The notes under the pieces were generated by a model that did not search any database, was not told where the DNA came from, and worked only from the letters and a program-made list of their open reading frames with translations. Below, piece after piece: positions 1 through 8,856 of a stretch of DNA of 44,676 nt (its first letter is position 1; each line of letters opens with the position of its first letter). The stretch covers positions 1 through 44,676 of the forward strand of contig NZ_JAJNAG010000027.1 in NCBI RefSeq assembly GCF_021010575.1, written 5' to 3'. The DNA comes from Limnobaculum eriocheiris (GTDB taxonomy: Bacteria; Pseudomonadota; Gammaproteobacteria; Enterobacterales; Enterobacteriaceae). The translations under genes and the position numbers were made by a program.

Positions 1-108
1 CGAACCCATCTTAAACGGTTGACCCGCAAGACTATCTGCTTCTCAAAGTCAGAAGAAATGCACGATAAGATCATCGGATGGTATCTGACGATCAATCATT
101 ACCACTAA
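1..108 (+). CDS. insB: IS1 transposase InsB, C-terminal fragment
   Basis: The frame is open from base 1 to a TAA at 106-108 and encodes 35 residues. They include [20 protein letters not shown], which is the characteristic C-terminus of the IS1 DDE transposase made by InsA-InsB' frameshifting. The start and catalytic core lie upstream of the window. The stop codon lies 15 bases from the outer end of the terminal repeat, as expected for IS1. Confidence 0.9.
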   Translation, partial: RTHLKRLTRKTICFSKSEEMHDKIIGWYLTINHYH

Positions 109-123
109 ATCTGCGTCACGACC
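1..123 (+). mobile_element. IS1-family element, right end (partial)
   Basis: The first 123 bases are the right-hand end of an IS1-type insertion sequence. They encode the last 35 residues of an InsB transposase, then reach a terminal inverted repeat whose outer bases read GACC at 120-123. Reverse-complemented, this end starts GGTCGTGACGCA and matches the left end at 44551 at 20 of the first 21 bases, which fixes the boundary. The rest of the element lies outside the window. If the target duplication is 9 bp, its copy here would be 124-132. Confidence is high because the transposase tail and terminal repeat agree. Confidence 0.93.
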
Positions 124-211
124 TAAACACCACGTTACAATATTTAAAATATTTACTTATGGGTATTACCAACGTTATTATTATGCAACGCTAATGAGGA
201 GAATGTAGCAC
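124..211 (+). promoter_or_regulatory. emrR upstream region truncated by IS1
   Basis: Only 88 bases separate the IS1 end from the emrR start codon. They are AT-rich, with a near-palindromic run around 138-153, and end with a good ribosome binding site (GAGGAG at about 197-202). In E. coli, EmrR represses its own operon by binding upstream of emrR. Whether a native promoter and operator fit in this short remnant cannot be read from sequence alone; an outward promoter from the IS1 could also drive the operon. Confidence 0.4.
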
Positions 212-718
212 ATGGAAAGTTCATTTTCGCCTACTGAAAGTATTTTAAGCCTGTACGCAACAACACTTGAAGAATTTCCACGCCAGGAAATTCAGTTAAC
301 CCGTCTTAGCATGCATACCCACTCAAAGTTACTTGAATATCGTAATAAAAATTTCAAGGCGCAGGGAATAAATGAAACGCTGTTTATGGCGTTAGTTATA
401 TTAAATGCACAAAAAGACAAGTCAATTCAACCATCAGAGTTAAGCCTGGCCCTCGGTTCGTCCAGAACCAATGCGACACGCATTGCTGACGATCTGGAGA
501 AAAAGGGATGGATCGTTCGTAAAGAAAGTGGCAAGGATCGTCGCTGCCTGCATCTGTTCCTGACCCCGGCAGGACAGGATTTCATTAATGGTATGTTCCC
601 ACAGCAGCATGCAAATTTAATCAAGATTTGGGATGTCTTCTCAGAGGAAGAACGTACTCAACTTGAACAGTTAAATCGCAAACTGCTTACCCGCCTGGAA
701 ACTATCGACCACACCTGA
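212..718 (+). CDS. emrR: MarR-family repressor of the emr efflux operon
   Basis: This 168-residue protein is the MarR-type regulator EmrR (MprA). In E. coli it represses emrRAB and is released by uncouplers and other hydrophobic drugs. The match is close over the whole length. The winged-helix DNA-binding region is clear at about residues 70-115 ([20 protein letters not shown], then a DRRCLHL wing). The N-terminal helices carry the conserved [13 protein letters not shown] segment. It is slightly shorter at the C-terminus than the roughly 176-residue E. coli protein. The start has GAGGAG about 9 bases upstream. It is the first gene of an emrR-emrA-emrB unit, 171 bp ahead of emrA. The IS1 end 88 bp upstream may have altered its control. 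Confidence 0.95.
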   Translation: MESSFSPTESILSLYATTLEEFPRQEIQLTRLSMHTHSKLLEYRNKNFKAQGINETLFMALVILNAQKDKSIQPSELSLALGSSRTNATRIADDLEKKGWIVRKESGKDRRCLHLFLTPAGQDFINGMFPQQHANLIKIWDVFSEEERTQLEQLNRKLLTRLETIDHT

Positions 719-726
719 TTGTTAAT

Positions 727-777
727 GCTGTAATTTAGCCAAATATGCGATCCCGTCGTATACTGCTAAATTACAGC
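727..777. repeat. 13-bp perfect inverted repeat between emrR and emrA
   Basis: The arms are GCTGTAATTTAGC at 727-739 and GCTAAATTACAGC at 765-777, with a 25-nt spacer. It starts 8 bases after the emrR stop and ends 112 bases before emrA. It could be an mRNA hairpin that sets the emrR to emrAB ratio or protects transcript ends, or a two-half-site protein-binding region. No T-run follows, so it is not a classical intrinsic terminator. Confidence 0.6.
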
Positions 778-889
778 AGTTTATCGCTGCCTTATTGCAC
801 AAAATACCCATAAACTATAGCGCTGGATTTCAGGGTAACTGAATGCCTTTCTGTGTCATTCAGAGCAAACTTATTTGAGGTAGAACCGA

Positions 890-2056
890 ATGTCCGCGGA
901 AACGCTCTCCCCGCAACCAAGAAGTAATAAACAAACGCGCAAGCTGGCCATGATAATAGCATCCGTGCTGTTCATCCTTATTGGCGCGGGCTATGCCATC
1001 TACTGGTTTGTTGCGTTACGTCATCATCAGGCAACCGATGATGCTTATGTGGCCGGTAATCAGATTCAGGTTATGGCTCAAATAGCCGGTAACGTGACCA
1101 CTATCCATGTGGATAATACTGACCGGGTAAAACAGGGAGATGTTCTGTTAACGCTGGATCCAACGGATGCACAACAAGCCTTTGAGCGTGCTCAAACCGC
1201 ACTGGCAAACAGCGTGCGCCAAACTCATCAATTAATTATCAATAACCGCCAGTTGCAGGCCAATATTGAGCTGAAAAAAACGGCTCTAAACCAGGCAACG
1301 GCAGATCTGGTTCGCAGAGAAACGTTGGGTAAAGCTGCTGCAATCGGTAAAGAAGAGCTACAACACGCCAGAGACGCAGCCGTTAGCGCTCGTGCTGAAC
1401 TGGAAGTGGCATTACAACAATATCAGGCCAACAATGCGCTGGTGCTTAATACTCCACTTGAACTGCACCCTTCCGTGCAGCATGCATCATCCCAACTTCG
1501 TGATGCCTGGTTAACGTTACAGCGCACTAAAGTTGTGTCGCCTATCGATGGCTATGTTTCACGCCGTAGCGTTCAGGTTGGTGCGCAAGTCGCCGTGGGT
1601 AATCCACTCATGGTGATAGTTCCCGCCGATCAGGTTTGGGTTGATGCTAACTTTAAAGAGACGCAACTGGCCAATATGCGCATTGGTCAACCGGTCCGTA
1701 TCACCAGTGATTTCTATGGTGACGATGTGGAATATACCGGCACCGTCGCCGGGCTGGACATGGGGACTGGTAGTGCCTTCTCGCTACTGCCGGCACAAAA
1801 TGCGACCGGTAACTGGATTAAAGTCGTTCAGCGCCTGCCAGTACGTATTGAACTTGACCCACAGCAGGTTGCACAGCATCCGTTGCGTATCGGCCTGTCA
1901 ATGGAAGTTACGGTAGATACGGCCGTTCAAAATGGACTGGTGCTGGCCGAAAAACCACGTCAGGGAGTCGCCTATGAGACCAATGCGCTCACATATGACC
2001 TGACACCGGTAAATATGCTGATTACTGATATCATCCATGCCAACGCCGGCAACTGA
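890..2056 (+). CDS. emrA: Multidrug efflux periplasmic adaptor EmrA
   Basis: EmrA is the membrane-fusion (HlyD-family) subunit of the EmrAB-TolC pump, which expels hydrophobic drugs and uncouplers across both membranes. The 388 residues contain one N-terminal membrane anchor (about residues 19-43), the lipoyl/barrel-sandwich start TDDAYVAGNQIQVMAQIAG, a helical hairpin at about 95-200, then the conserved VVSPIDGYVSRR and TGSAFSLLPAQNATGNWIKV segments near the end. Length is close to the E. coli protein (390). The start is preceded by TTGAGGTAG. Its stop overlaps the emrB start by one base (TGATG), implying translational coupling. Confidence 0.96.
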   Translation: MSAETLSPQPRSNKQTRKLAMIIASVLFILIGAGYAIYWFVALRHHQATDDAYVAGNQIQVMAQIAGNVTTIHVDNTDRVKQGDVLLTLDPTDAQQAFERAQTALANSVRQTHQLIINNRQLQANIELKKTALNQATADLVRRETLGKAAAIGKEELQHARDAAVSARAELEVALQQYQANNALVLNTPLELHPSVQHASSQLRDAWLTLQRTKVVSPIDGYVSRRSVQVGAQVAVGNPLMVIVPADQVWVDANFKETQLANMRIGQPVRITSDFYGDDVEYTGTVAGLDMGTGSAFSLLPAQNATGNWIKVVQRLPVRIELDPQQVAQHPLRIGLSMEVTVDTAVQNGLVLAEKPRQGVAYETNALTYDLTPVNMLITDIIHANAGN

Positions 2057-3618
2057 TGCCAAAAATGAATAAAGCACCGCTCAAGCCCCTTCAAGGGGCT
2101 CAATTAGGTTGGATCACGCTGGCTCTGGCACTGGCTACATTTATGCAGGTGCTGGATTCCACTATTGCCAACGTGGCAATCCCAACCATTTCCGGCGATC
2201 TGGGCTCATCCCTCTCTCAGGGAACATGGGTTATCACTTCGTTTGGTGTCGCTAACGCTATCTCCATCCCGTTAACCGGCTGGTTTGCCAAACGCGTTGG
2301 TGAAGTGCGTCTGTTTATGGCTTCCATTACGCTATTCGTGGTGGCTTCATGGCTGTGTGGGATGTCACACAGCCTGGAGATGCTTATCTTTTCCCGGGTT
2401 ATTCAGGGGTTGGTAGCCGGGCCAATTATGCCGCTATCCCAAAGCCTGCTGTTGAATAACTATCCTCCGCTGAAGCGCAGTATGGCTTTAGCTTTATGGT
2501 CAATGACGGTAACGGTGGCGCCCATTTTTGGGCCAATACTGGGCGGCTGGATCAGCGATAACTACCACTGGGGATGGATTTTTTATATTAACGTTCCGGT
2601 CGGTATTGCTGTGGTTATTATTACCTGGGGCATCTTAAAAGATCGGGAAACACCCACTGAAATCCGCCCTATTGATACCGTTGGGCTGGTGTTGCTGGTG
2701 GTGGGGATTGGCTGCTTCCAGATGCTGCTTGACCGGGGCAAAGAGCTGGACTGGTTCCATTCAACTGAAATTATCGTTTTATCGGTAATTGCCGTAGTCG
2801 CGATCACCTTCCTGATTATTTGGGAGTTAACGGACGATCACCCGATTGTGGATTTATCACTATTTAAGTCGAGAAACTTCACTATAGGGTGTCTGTGTAT
2901 CAGCCTGGCATTTATGCTGTATATCGGCTCAATTGTGTTACAGCCACAGTTATTGCAGGTGGTGTATGGTTATACCGCTACCTGGGCAGGACTGGCCGCT
3001 GCGCCAATAGGGCTAATTCCATTACTATTAGCGCCGATTATCGGTAAATATGGTCCTAAAATCGATTTACGTCGATTAGTTACCTTTAGCTTTATTGTGT
3101 ATGCCGGTTGTTTCTACTGGCGGGCCTATACTTTTGAACCGGCAATGGATTTTGCCGCCGTTGCCTGGCCTCAGTTTGTGCAGGGTTTTGCCATTGCCTG
3201 TTTCTTTATGCCGCTGACGACAATTACGCTTTCCGATGTAGAGTCATCAAAAATTGCAGCAGCATCCAGCTTGTCTAACTTTTTACGAACATTGGCAGGC
3301 TCCGTAGGCACATCTATTACCACTACCTCCTGGACTCAAAGGGAGGCATTGCACCATACCCGATTAACCGAAGCCATTAACCCTTATAATCCGCTGTCGC
3401 AGCATACTTATGAATCTATGGGTAAAATGGGGATGTCGCCGGGGCAGATTAGCGCCTATCTCAACAATCAGATAACCAATCAGGGGCTGATTATTTCTGC
3501 CAATGAGATTTTCTGGCTGTTTGGCGGGATCTTCCTGTTGCTGTTAGTATTTGTCTGGTTTGCTAAACCACCGTTTATTATTGGTGGCGGAGCGGCACAT
3601 CGAAGTGCGGAACACTAA
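2056..3618 (+). CDS. emrB: Multidrug efflux MFS transporter EmrB
   Basis: EmrB is the inner-membrane, proton-driven transporter of the EmrAB-TolC system. It belongs to the 14-helix DHA2 branch of the major facilitator superfamily. The 520-residue protein has many hydrophobic helices. Family motifs include LDSTIANVAIPTI in helix 1 and GPILGGWISDNYHWGWIFYI near helix 5. Length is close to E. coli EmrB (512). The start codon shares one base with the emrA stop, and an intrinsic-terminator-like hairpin follows about 45 bp after the gene. Confidence 0.96.
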   Translation: MPKMNKAPLKPLQGAQLGWITLALALATFMQVLDSTIANVAIPTISGDLGSSLSQGTWVITSFGVANAISIPLTGWFAKRVGEVRLFMASITLFVVASWLCGMSHSLEMLIFSRVIQGLVAGPIMPLSQSLLLNNYPPLKRSMALALWSMTVTVAPIFGPILGGWISDNYHWGWIFYINVPVGIAVVIITWGILKDRETPTEIRPIDTVGLVLLVVGIGCFQMLLDRGKELDWFHSTEIIVLSVIAVVAITFLIIWELTDDHPIVDLSLFKSRNFTIGCLCISLAFMLYIGSIVLQPQLLQVVYGYTATWAGLAAAPIGLIPLLLAPIIGKYGPKIDLRRLVTFSFIVYAGCFYWRAYTFEPAMDFAAVAWPQFVQGFAIACFFMPLTTITLSDVESSKIAAASSLSNFLRTLAGSVGTSITTTSWTQREALHHTRLTEAINPYNPLSQHTYESMGKMGMSPGQISAYLNNQITNQGLIISANEIFWLFGGIFLLLLVFVWFAKPPFIIGGGAAHRSAEH

Positions 3619-3663
3619 ATAAAAACAAACCTGTTGTTTATAACTATATTATCTGAATAGAAA

Positions 3664-3702
3664 AACAACCTGATGTCGTTCGCTACACAGGTTGTTATTT
3701 AT
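3664..3702 (+). terminator. Probable intrinsic terminator of emrRAB
   Basis: A 9-bp perfect stem (AACAACCTG at 3664-3672, CAGGTTGTT at 3688-3696) with a 15-nt loop is followed by ATTTATT. It lies 46 bp past the emrB stop in the right orientation. The T-tract is short and interrupted, so strength is uncertain. Confidence 0.6.
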
Positions 3703-3790
3703 TAGACGTGTTATTGGTTAGATTTAATATTGCGTAAATTTTGTCCACTAATAATGTAGTGTAAAAATTAGTAATTATGCAAGTGGCCGA

Positions 3791-3821
3791 GCAGGGGGCG
3801 TTAAGGGCGAACGCCCCCTGC
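3791..3821. repeat. 12-bp perfect GC-rich hairpin
   Basis: The arms GCAGGGGGCGTT (3791-3802) and AACGCCCCCTGC (3810-3821) enclose a 7-nt loop. The look is that of a REP-like palindromic repeat of enterobacteria. It sits at the downstream edge of the glycerate kinase remnant. I see no second copy in this window. Confidence 0.55.
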
Positions 3822-3840
3822 ACCCTTACGCCTTCGCACC

Positions 3841-4110
3841 CGAATCCAGACCGTGTTGATAAACAATATCCATATTGCTACTCAGGCTACCGGCACATCA
3901 TTCACATCCAACCCAAGACGCGCTGAATAATCTTTGCATAATGCAGCAGATTCGCGCCCAGCTGTTCGATCATCGCGGGCGTTGCCCCTTTTTGTGGGCC
4001 AAATATCGCTGATGCCCCCTGAGGGCCGGTTAATAGATTGTTTAGCACCCAATGCCTGAACCATCCCTGCTCCACCGTCATTAGTTGCACTGCGGCCATA
4101 CCCACCAGTT
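3841..4110 (-). pseudogene. Glycerate kinase remnant (garK/glxK-like), decayed
   Basis: Reading the minus strand from about 4110 down to 3841 recovers pieces of a glycerate kinase (GarK/GlxK family) in alternating frames. First comes YGRSATNDGGAGMVQALGA, which corresponds to the GGSATNDGGAGM substrate/ATP loop. After a frameshift comes GPQGASAIFGPQKGATPAMI, the family signature. Then, back in the first frame, comes LGLDVNDVPVA, and finally NMDIVYQHGLDS, resembling the C-terminus. Most of a gene of about 380 codons is missing and there are at least two frameshifts, so no active enzyme can be made. It is a leftover of glycerate (glucarate, galactarate or glyoxylate) metabolism. The parent paralogue cannot be told. 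Confidence 0.8.
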
Positions 4111-4442
4111 GACCATGTTGGCGTAAAACGTCACCCCGTCAGGCCAATCACCCCGACGATATCCTGAGCGAGTTTGGCATCAAGGTGATCAAAAGACATG
4201 GCGGTATCCCTGAAGTAGTTCCGACCCTCAAGACTAATTGTTGTTTTTATTCAGGGCATTGTGCAAATGTGCAGATGTGTATTCTATTTATTCAAATTGC
4301 GGAAACAGTCACAATTATGAGAAGGGAAAATAGCGATTTGTATAGGAAAAATATCAATTTGATAACAATAACGGTATATCTCCCTGAAACAGGGAGAAGA
4401 TAAAGGGAGATCTTGTAGGGAGCAGCATATTCGACAACGGAG
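4111..4442. other. Gene-free stretch before dgt
   Basis: I find no gene here. On the minus strand, 4199 downward starts with an ATG and a short open run (SFDHLDAKLAQDIVGVIGLT) that stops after 22 codons. It may be more debris of the neighbouring remnant, but I could not assign it. A small hairpin lies just 3' of dgt: TCTCCCTG at 4379-4386 and CAGGGAGA at 4390-4397 with an AAA loop. It has no T-run on the dgt strand. Confidence 0.4.
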
Positions 4443-5942
4443 CTACTCTGCCGCCATTAATTTACGATATTCATCATAAGCATAGAGATCGGTCATGCCG
4501 CTGATATAATCCTGAATCAATCGGGCACGATAATAGAATTCGCGAATCTCTAACTGAGATTCAGGCAAATGCCCTAATTTAGCCATCGCTTCTTTATAGG
4601 CCATACAGTGTTTGGTGGAAAGTTTATGGAACAGTCGGGTTTCTATCAGATAGCCCCGGTGACCGTTCTCTTTAACCAAACGAGTAAAATCAGCCATGGG
4701 CATATCCAGCAACGGGCTGTAAATATCCAACAGACCATTAATCACCCGATAGCCCTGTAGCTCCAACTGCTCAACTTCTTCGTGACTGAAAACATATTTC
4801 AGCGCTACATTTTTATAAGCGCTCAATAACTTAAAGGCCTCGTCACCGTCTTCCAGTAGCGCCTGATTAAAGCGGCCGGCAAATATCGCTGGTAAATTCT
4901 GAATAAAGCGCTGGGCCGCTTTAGGTACCAGTTGACCCACGGTATATACCCGCAGGTACATAAAAAATTGATCTTCACGATGACGATAGCCGCTTCCCCG
5001 TTCCATTTTGCAGATGGCGCTACCGACGGTTTTATCAAATAAATCGCCCTCGGCTACCGTTCCCCAGGCACATTTCAGATGGTCATATAGCTGCTCAATA
5101 GTCAGAATGCTCTTCTCCACTGCATCTTCAAGATCGGCAATGCAGTAAGAAATATCGTCTGCCGCTTCCATAATATAAGTCAGCGGGTAGCGGCTGAACT
5201 CTTCCATGCCCAGCTTATAACGTAGCTCGGTAACAAACGCTTCTTCCGCCAGATAGTAGCCGGGTTTTTTCATCAAATAGCTGAACTCAGCGGGAACGCT
5301 GTCTGACCAGTAGGCAGGTTTGGTGTATTTCAGTATGCAGGCAACCTGAGAATAGGTCAGATTCAGTTTCAGCAGCGTATGCACCAGGCGAATCGCCTGC
5401 GCATTTCCTTCAAAGTTACTTAAGTCCTGACAGATGCGCAGTCGGAGTTGATTCAATTCTGGCTGATTGTCTTCCAGCCGCAGGCAATTATAGTGGCATA
5501 GCTTACCGGCCCCGGCGTTAAGACGTTTACCAAACCAGTTATTAATTGCGGCTTCACCAAAATGGCCAAAAGGAGGATTACCCACATCATGCATCAGGCA
5601 GGCCATTTCAACGATGCTTTCAAAAGCCTCCAGGGTTTTATCCAGCCCTAATTGCTCAATACGTCCCTCTTTTTTCAACTGGTAAAAGATATCTTTGGCA
5701 ATATGGCGACCGACCTGTTGTACCTCCATGGAATGAGTTAAACGGCTGCGCACCGCTGCGTTGCGCTCCAGTGGAAATACCTGTGTCTTTTGTTGTAACC
5801 GGCGAATAGCCGCAGAATTGATAATACGCCCGCGATCGCTTTCAAACTGGCGGGTAATTTCGTATTCCCCTAAGGGGACTGGCGATGATGAACTAAAAGG
5901 ACGCTGAACTGTTATTCTCTTGCCAAAATCAATCCCGGACAT
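4443..5942 (-). CDS. dgt: Deoxyguanosine triphosphate triphosphohydrolase (dGTPase)
   Basis: Dgt hydrolyses dGTP to deoxyguanosine and triphosphate, adjusting the dNTP pool. It is an HD-superfamily metal enzyme. With the start used here the protein has 499 residues (E. coli 505). It shows the metal ligands His70, the His118-Asp119 pair in [18 protein letters not shown], and His127. Conserved segments [20 protein letters not shown] and [20 protein letters not shown] are present. I chose the ATG at 5942 because family members begin right there (IDF...) and GGGAAGAGG lies just upstream; an in-frame ATG at 6041 would add 33 poorly supported residues. It diverges from mtnN, as in E. coli. Confidence 0.95.
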   Translation of the reverse strand: MSGIDFGKRITVQRPFSSSSPVPLGEYEITRQFESDRGRIINSAAIRRLQQKTQVFPLERNAAVRSRLTHSMEVQQVGRHIAKDIFYQLKKEGRIEQLGLDKTLEAFESIVEMACLMHDVGNPPFGHFGEAAINNWFGKRLNAGAGKLCHYNCLRLEDNQPELNQLRLRICQDLSNFEGNAQAIRLVHTLLKLNLTYSQVACILKYTKPAYWSDSVPAEFSYLMKKPGYYLAEEAFVTELRYKLGMEEFSRYPLTYIMEAADDISYCIADLEDAVEKSILTIEQLYDHLKCAWGTVAEGDLFDKTVGSAICKMERGSGYRHREDQFFMYLRVYTVGQLVPKAAQRFIQNLPAIFAGRFNQALLEDGDEAFKLLSAYKNVALKYVFSHEEVEQLELQGYRVINGLLDIYSPLLDMPMADFTRLVKENGHRGYLIETRLFHKLSTKHCMAYKEAMAKLGHLPESQLEIREFYYRARLIQDYISGMTDLYAYDEYRKLMAAE

Positions 5943-6201
5943 AGCCTCTTCCCATTCTGCTGGTGGCAGCGCTGCGTTCTTCCCCCGAAGCCCTGCCTTT
6001 TCGATTCTATCCTGATGAAAACCAAAGTGGTTCTGTTTCATCGCGATATGACATTTTCAGCCATAATCATACATTATCCGCTCACGGATTAAAGATTAAT
6101 CAAAAGCCGCTAAAAATCTCTGCATCTGAAGCGACTCATTTCCCTCATTAGCATGATAGACTACGCGCCAATTTATGCATCGAACTTAGCAGGAGATCGC
6201 G

Positions 6202-6903
6202 ATGAAAATAGGTATTATTGGCGCCATGGAGCAGGAAGTTGCTCTGCTGCGTTCGCAAATCGAACAGTGTGAAACCATTAAACGCGCCGGTTGTGAAATT
6301 TACATCGGTCGTTTACATGGCGTAGAAGTGGCTTTATTAAAATCCGGTATCGGTAAAGTTGCCGCCGCACTGGGTACGACCCTGCTGTTAGAAACCTGTC
6401 AACCCGATGTGATAATTAATACCGGTTCTGCTGGTGGTCTGGCTTCAACCCTTAAAGTGGGCGATATCGTGGTGTCCGACGAAGTTCGCTATCACGATGC
6501 CGATGTTACCGCATTTGGTTATGAACCCGGCCAAATGGCGGGCTGCCCGGCCGCTTTCCCGGCAGACTCCAGACTGATTGCGCTGGCCGAACGCTGTATT
6601 CAACAGTGTGACCTGCATGCGGTTCGTGGCCTGATTTGCAGCGGCGATGCCTTTATTAACGGTGCCGAACCGCTGGCGCGTATTCGTGCCACCTTTCCTG
6701 CGGCCATTGCCGTTGAGATGGAGGCCGCAGCCATTGGCCACGTATGCTATCAGTTTGACACACCGTTTGTGGTGGTTCGCGCGATCTCTGACGTTGCCGA
6801 TCAAAAATCTCATCTGAGCTTTGATGAATTTCTGGTAGTAGCTGCCCAACAGTCCTCTCTGATGGTTGGCGCTATGCTTAAGGCTCTGGCAGAACAACAA
6901 TAA
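6202..6903 (+). CDS. mtnN: 5'-methylthioadenosine/S-adenosylhomocysteine nucleosidase
   Basis: MtnN (Pfs) cleaves MTA, SAH and 5'-deoxyadenosine to adenine plus the ribosyl product. It feeds methionine salvage, removes products that inhibit methylation and radical-SAM enzymes, and supplies the LuxS step toward AI-2. The 233-residue sequence matches E. coli (232). Visible catalytic elements are Glu12 in GAMEQEV, the ribose-binding glutamates in VEMEAAA, and Asp in [14 protein letters not shown] lies 7 bases before the ATG. Its TAA overlaps the btuF ATG by one base (TAATG), so the two are translationally coupled. It is divergent from dgt. Confidence 0.97.
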   Translation: MKIGIIGAMEQEVALLRSQIEQCETIKRAGCEIYIGRLHGVEVALLKSGIGKVAAALGTTLLLETCQPDVIINTGSAGGLASTLKVGDIVVSDEVRYHDADVTAFGYEPGQMAGCPAAFPADSRLIALAERCIQQCDLHAVRGLICSGDAFINGAEPLARIRATFPAAIAVEMEAAAIGHVCYQFDTPFVVVRAISDVADQKSHLSFDEFLVVAAQQSSLMVGAMLKALAEQQ

Positions 6904-7757
6904 TGGCAGTTCAGTCTTTCGTGCAAAAATACCTGACAACGCCGCTGTTAGTTCTGCTAACGGCGGTTGGCTTGTCTGTGGGTTCTCATCAGGTATATGC
7001 GGCTCCACAGCGGGTTATCAGTCTGGCACCTCATACTACCGAGCTGGCCTATGCCGCCGGGATGGGCGAAACCTTGATCGCAGCCAGCGATTATTCAGAT
7101 TATCCTCCCGAGGCAAATAAACTGGAAAAAGTGGCTTCCTGGCAGGGTATAAATCTGGAACGCGTACTGGCACTAAAGCCCGACCTGATACTGGCCTGGC
7201 GCGGCGGTAACCCACAGAAGGTTTTGGATCAACTCTCCGGATTTGGTATTTCGCTATTCTATTCTGACCCGCAAACAATTCAGGAAATTGCAGATAATCT
7301 GAACCAACTGGCCGCCTATAGCTCTAAGCCTGAAATAGCCCATCAGGCCGCGGCTAAATTGCTGGCCGACAGGCTGGCGCTTGAAAAACGCTACCAGAGA
7401 AAAGGCGAACCGGTCAGAGTATTTCTACAATTTAGTAACCAACCGTTGTTTACTGCCTCAGGCAAAACCTTACAGAGCGAGGTTATTTCTCTGTGCGGTG
7501 GAAAAAATATATTTGCCGACAGCCCGGTTCCCTGGCCTCAGGTTAGTCGTGAGCAGGTACTTACCCGTAAACCACAGTTAATTGTTATTGCGGGTGAACA
7601 GGAAAAAATTAAAAACGTTCAAACATTCTGGCGCGGTCAGTTAGATATTCCTGTCGTTACCGTTCCGGAAGACTGGTTTAACCGCAGCGGACCAAGGATA
7701 ATTCAGGCCGCTGAAGTCATATGCCAAAAGATGTCTGAAATATCATCTGTTCCCTGA
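6903..7757 (+). CDS. btuF: Periplasmic vitamin B12-binding protein BtuF
   Basis: BtuF captures cobalamin in the periplasm and delivers it to the BtuCD ABC importer. The 284-residue precursor has a Sec signal peptide of about 33 residues ending in a VYA-APQ type cleavage site. A class III substrate-binding fold follows, with the conserved runs [35 protein letters not shown] and [13 protein letters not shown]. coli BtuF has 266 residues; the extra length is in the signal region. It overlaps mtnN by one base and is followed by yadS 100 bp later, as in E. coli. btuCD and btuB are not in the window. Confidence 0.95.
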   Translation: MAVQSFVQKYLTTPLLVLLTAVGLSVGSHQVYAAPQRVISLAPHTTELAYAAGMGETLIAASDYSDYPPEANKLEKVASWQGINLERVLALKPDLILAWRGGNPQKVLDQLSGFGISLFYSDPQTIQEIADNLNQLAAYSSKPEIAHQAAAKLLADRLALEKRYQRKGEPVRVFLQFSNQPLFTASGKTLQSEVISLCGGKNIFADSPVPWPQVSREQVLTRKPQLIVIAGEQEKIKNVQTFWRGQLDIPVVTVPEDWFNRSGPRIIQAAEVICQKMSEISSVP

Positions 7758-7857
7758 ATAATGCGGGTTGCATCAAGACGGTAAGTGAGTGGACAAGCCG
7801 GTAAAGAAGCAACTCAAAATATAAGGGAATACACCATAGGATTGGAGTACCTGTTAC

Positions 7858-8472
7858 ATGTTGGTTTATTGGCTGGATATTCTTGGAACCGCAGTTTTTG
7901 CTATTTCTGGCGTGCTATTAGCGGGAAAGTTACGCATGGACCCCTTTGGGGTTTTAGTGCTCGGAGTGGTAACCGCGGTAGGTGGCGGAACGATCCGCGA
8001 TATGGCATTAGCCAATGGCCCGGTATTCTGGGTTAAAGATCCTACCGATTTAGTGGTCGCTTTGGTGACCTGTGTGTTTACTATTCTGCTGGTTCGTCAT
8101 CCCCGTAGCCTGCCAAAGTGGATCTTACCGGTGCTGGATGCCATCGGCCTTGCGGTATTCGTTGGTATTGGCGTTAACAAAGCTTTCATTGCCGGAACCG
8201 GCCCGCTGGTGGCTACCTGCATGGGTGTATTAACCGGCGTTGGCGGCGGCATTATCCGTGATGTACTGGCCCGTGAAATCCCAATGATCCTACGTACCGA
8301 AGTCTACGCCACCGCCTGCATTATCGGCGGTTGTGTACACGCCACCGCCCACTACTACTTCAATCTGGGTCTGGAAGAGTCCGGTATGATAGGCATGGTC
8401 ATCACCCTCACCATCCGCTTGGCCGCCATTCGCTGGGGCCTGAAACTCCCAACGTTTAGTTTGGAAAAGTAA
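7858..8472 (+). CDS. yadS: TRIC-type inner membrane protein YadS
   Basis: This 204-residue protein belongs to the prokaryotic trimeric intracellular cation (TRIC/UPF0126) channel family and matches E. coli YadS (207) closely. It contains two copies of the family's glycine-rich motif, VVTAVGGGTIRDM and VLTGVGGGIIRDVL, each part of a three-helix repeat, with about seven membrane segments in all. Cation conduction is known for the family; the physiological role of YadS is not. GGAG lies about 10 bases upstream of the ATG. It is followed by a structured repeat and then by erpA on the other strand. Confidence 0.93.
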   Translation: MLVYWLDILGTAVFAISGVLLAGKLRMDPFGVLVLGVVTAVGGGTIRDMALANGPVFWVKDPTDLVVALVTCVFTILLVRHPRSLPKWILPVLDAIGLAVFVGIGVNKAFIAGTGPLVATCMGVLTGVGGGIIRDVLAREIPMILRTEVYATACIIGGCVHATAHYYFNLGLEESGMIGMVITLTIRLAAIRWGLKLPTFSLEK

Positions 8473-8587
8473 GAAATATAATTATCAGGCAGGACAGAAA
8501 TTGGCTTAGATTGACCCCCAAGCAGGCAGACAAGAATTATTTCAGATTGATAACAACGTATTGCGATTCAAATTTGTTTCTTAAAGT
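8473..8587. other. yadS downstream spacer
   Basis: A short AT-rich stretch follows yadS and runs into the dispersed repeat. I see no clear gene or terminator of its own; the repeat's hairpins may serve as the transcript end. Confidence 0.3.
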
Positions 8588-8816
8588 AGTCAATCGTTGG
8601 GAGGGACGGGCGTTGGGGTCGTAGCAGCTTTAGCTGCCGGACAAACAGGCAAAGCCTGTTTGAACAGCGCTTGCGCTGGCCCGCAGGGTGAAATACCAAA
8701 AGGTATTTCATAACTGCCCCTAGCCCGGCCAGGCCCAACGCACTCCGTTCTCAAGTACAGATGGTCTTCCGGCCGCGCTCAATATAAATATAAGCACATA
8801 GTCATTACGGCCGGAA
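8588..8816 (-). repeat. Dispersed structured repeat, copy 1 (with four-hairpin core)
   Basis: Read on the minus strand, the element opens with a 9-bp stem TTCCGGCCG/CGGCCGGAA (8808-8816 and 8767-8775) around a 32-nt spacer. Next is the core CGGAGTGCGTTGGGCCTGG (8729-8747). Four small back-to-back hairpins follow: 8690-8709 (8-bp arms), 8665-8678 (6 bp), 8643-8661 (8 bp) and 8624-8637 (6 bp). GCGTTGGG at about 8610-8617 can pair with CCCAACGC at 8733-8740, closing the array like a multi-branched loop. A second, shorter copy lies at 43362-43487. It fills the yadS-erpA gap, where E. coli has no such element. Confidence 0.75.
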
Positions 8817-8856
8817 TATACTCTGAAGCTAACCTAAAATATCAAACAACTAATAC

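Noticed and set aside
3902-4105. Intact small protein in the emrB-dgt gap
   Set aside because: The frame is a fragment of glycerate kinase that continues in another frame on either side, so it is debris.
5943-6041. Longer dgt protein starting at 6041
   Set aside because: The extra 33 residues have no counterpart in the E. coli protein and no ribosome site, whereas the ATG at 5942 has GGGAAGAGG upstream and fits the family start.
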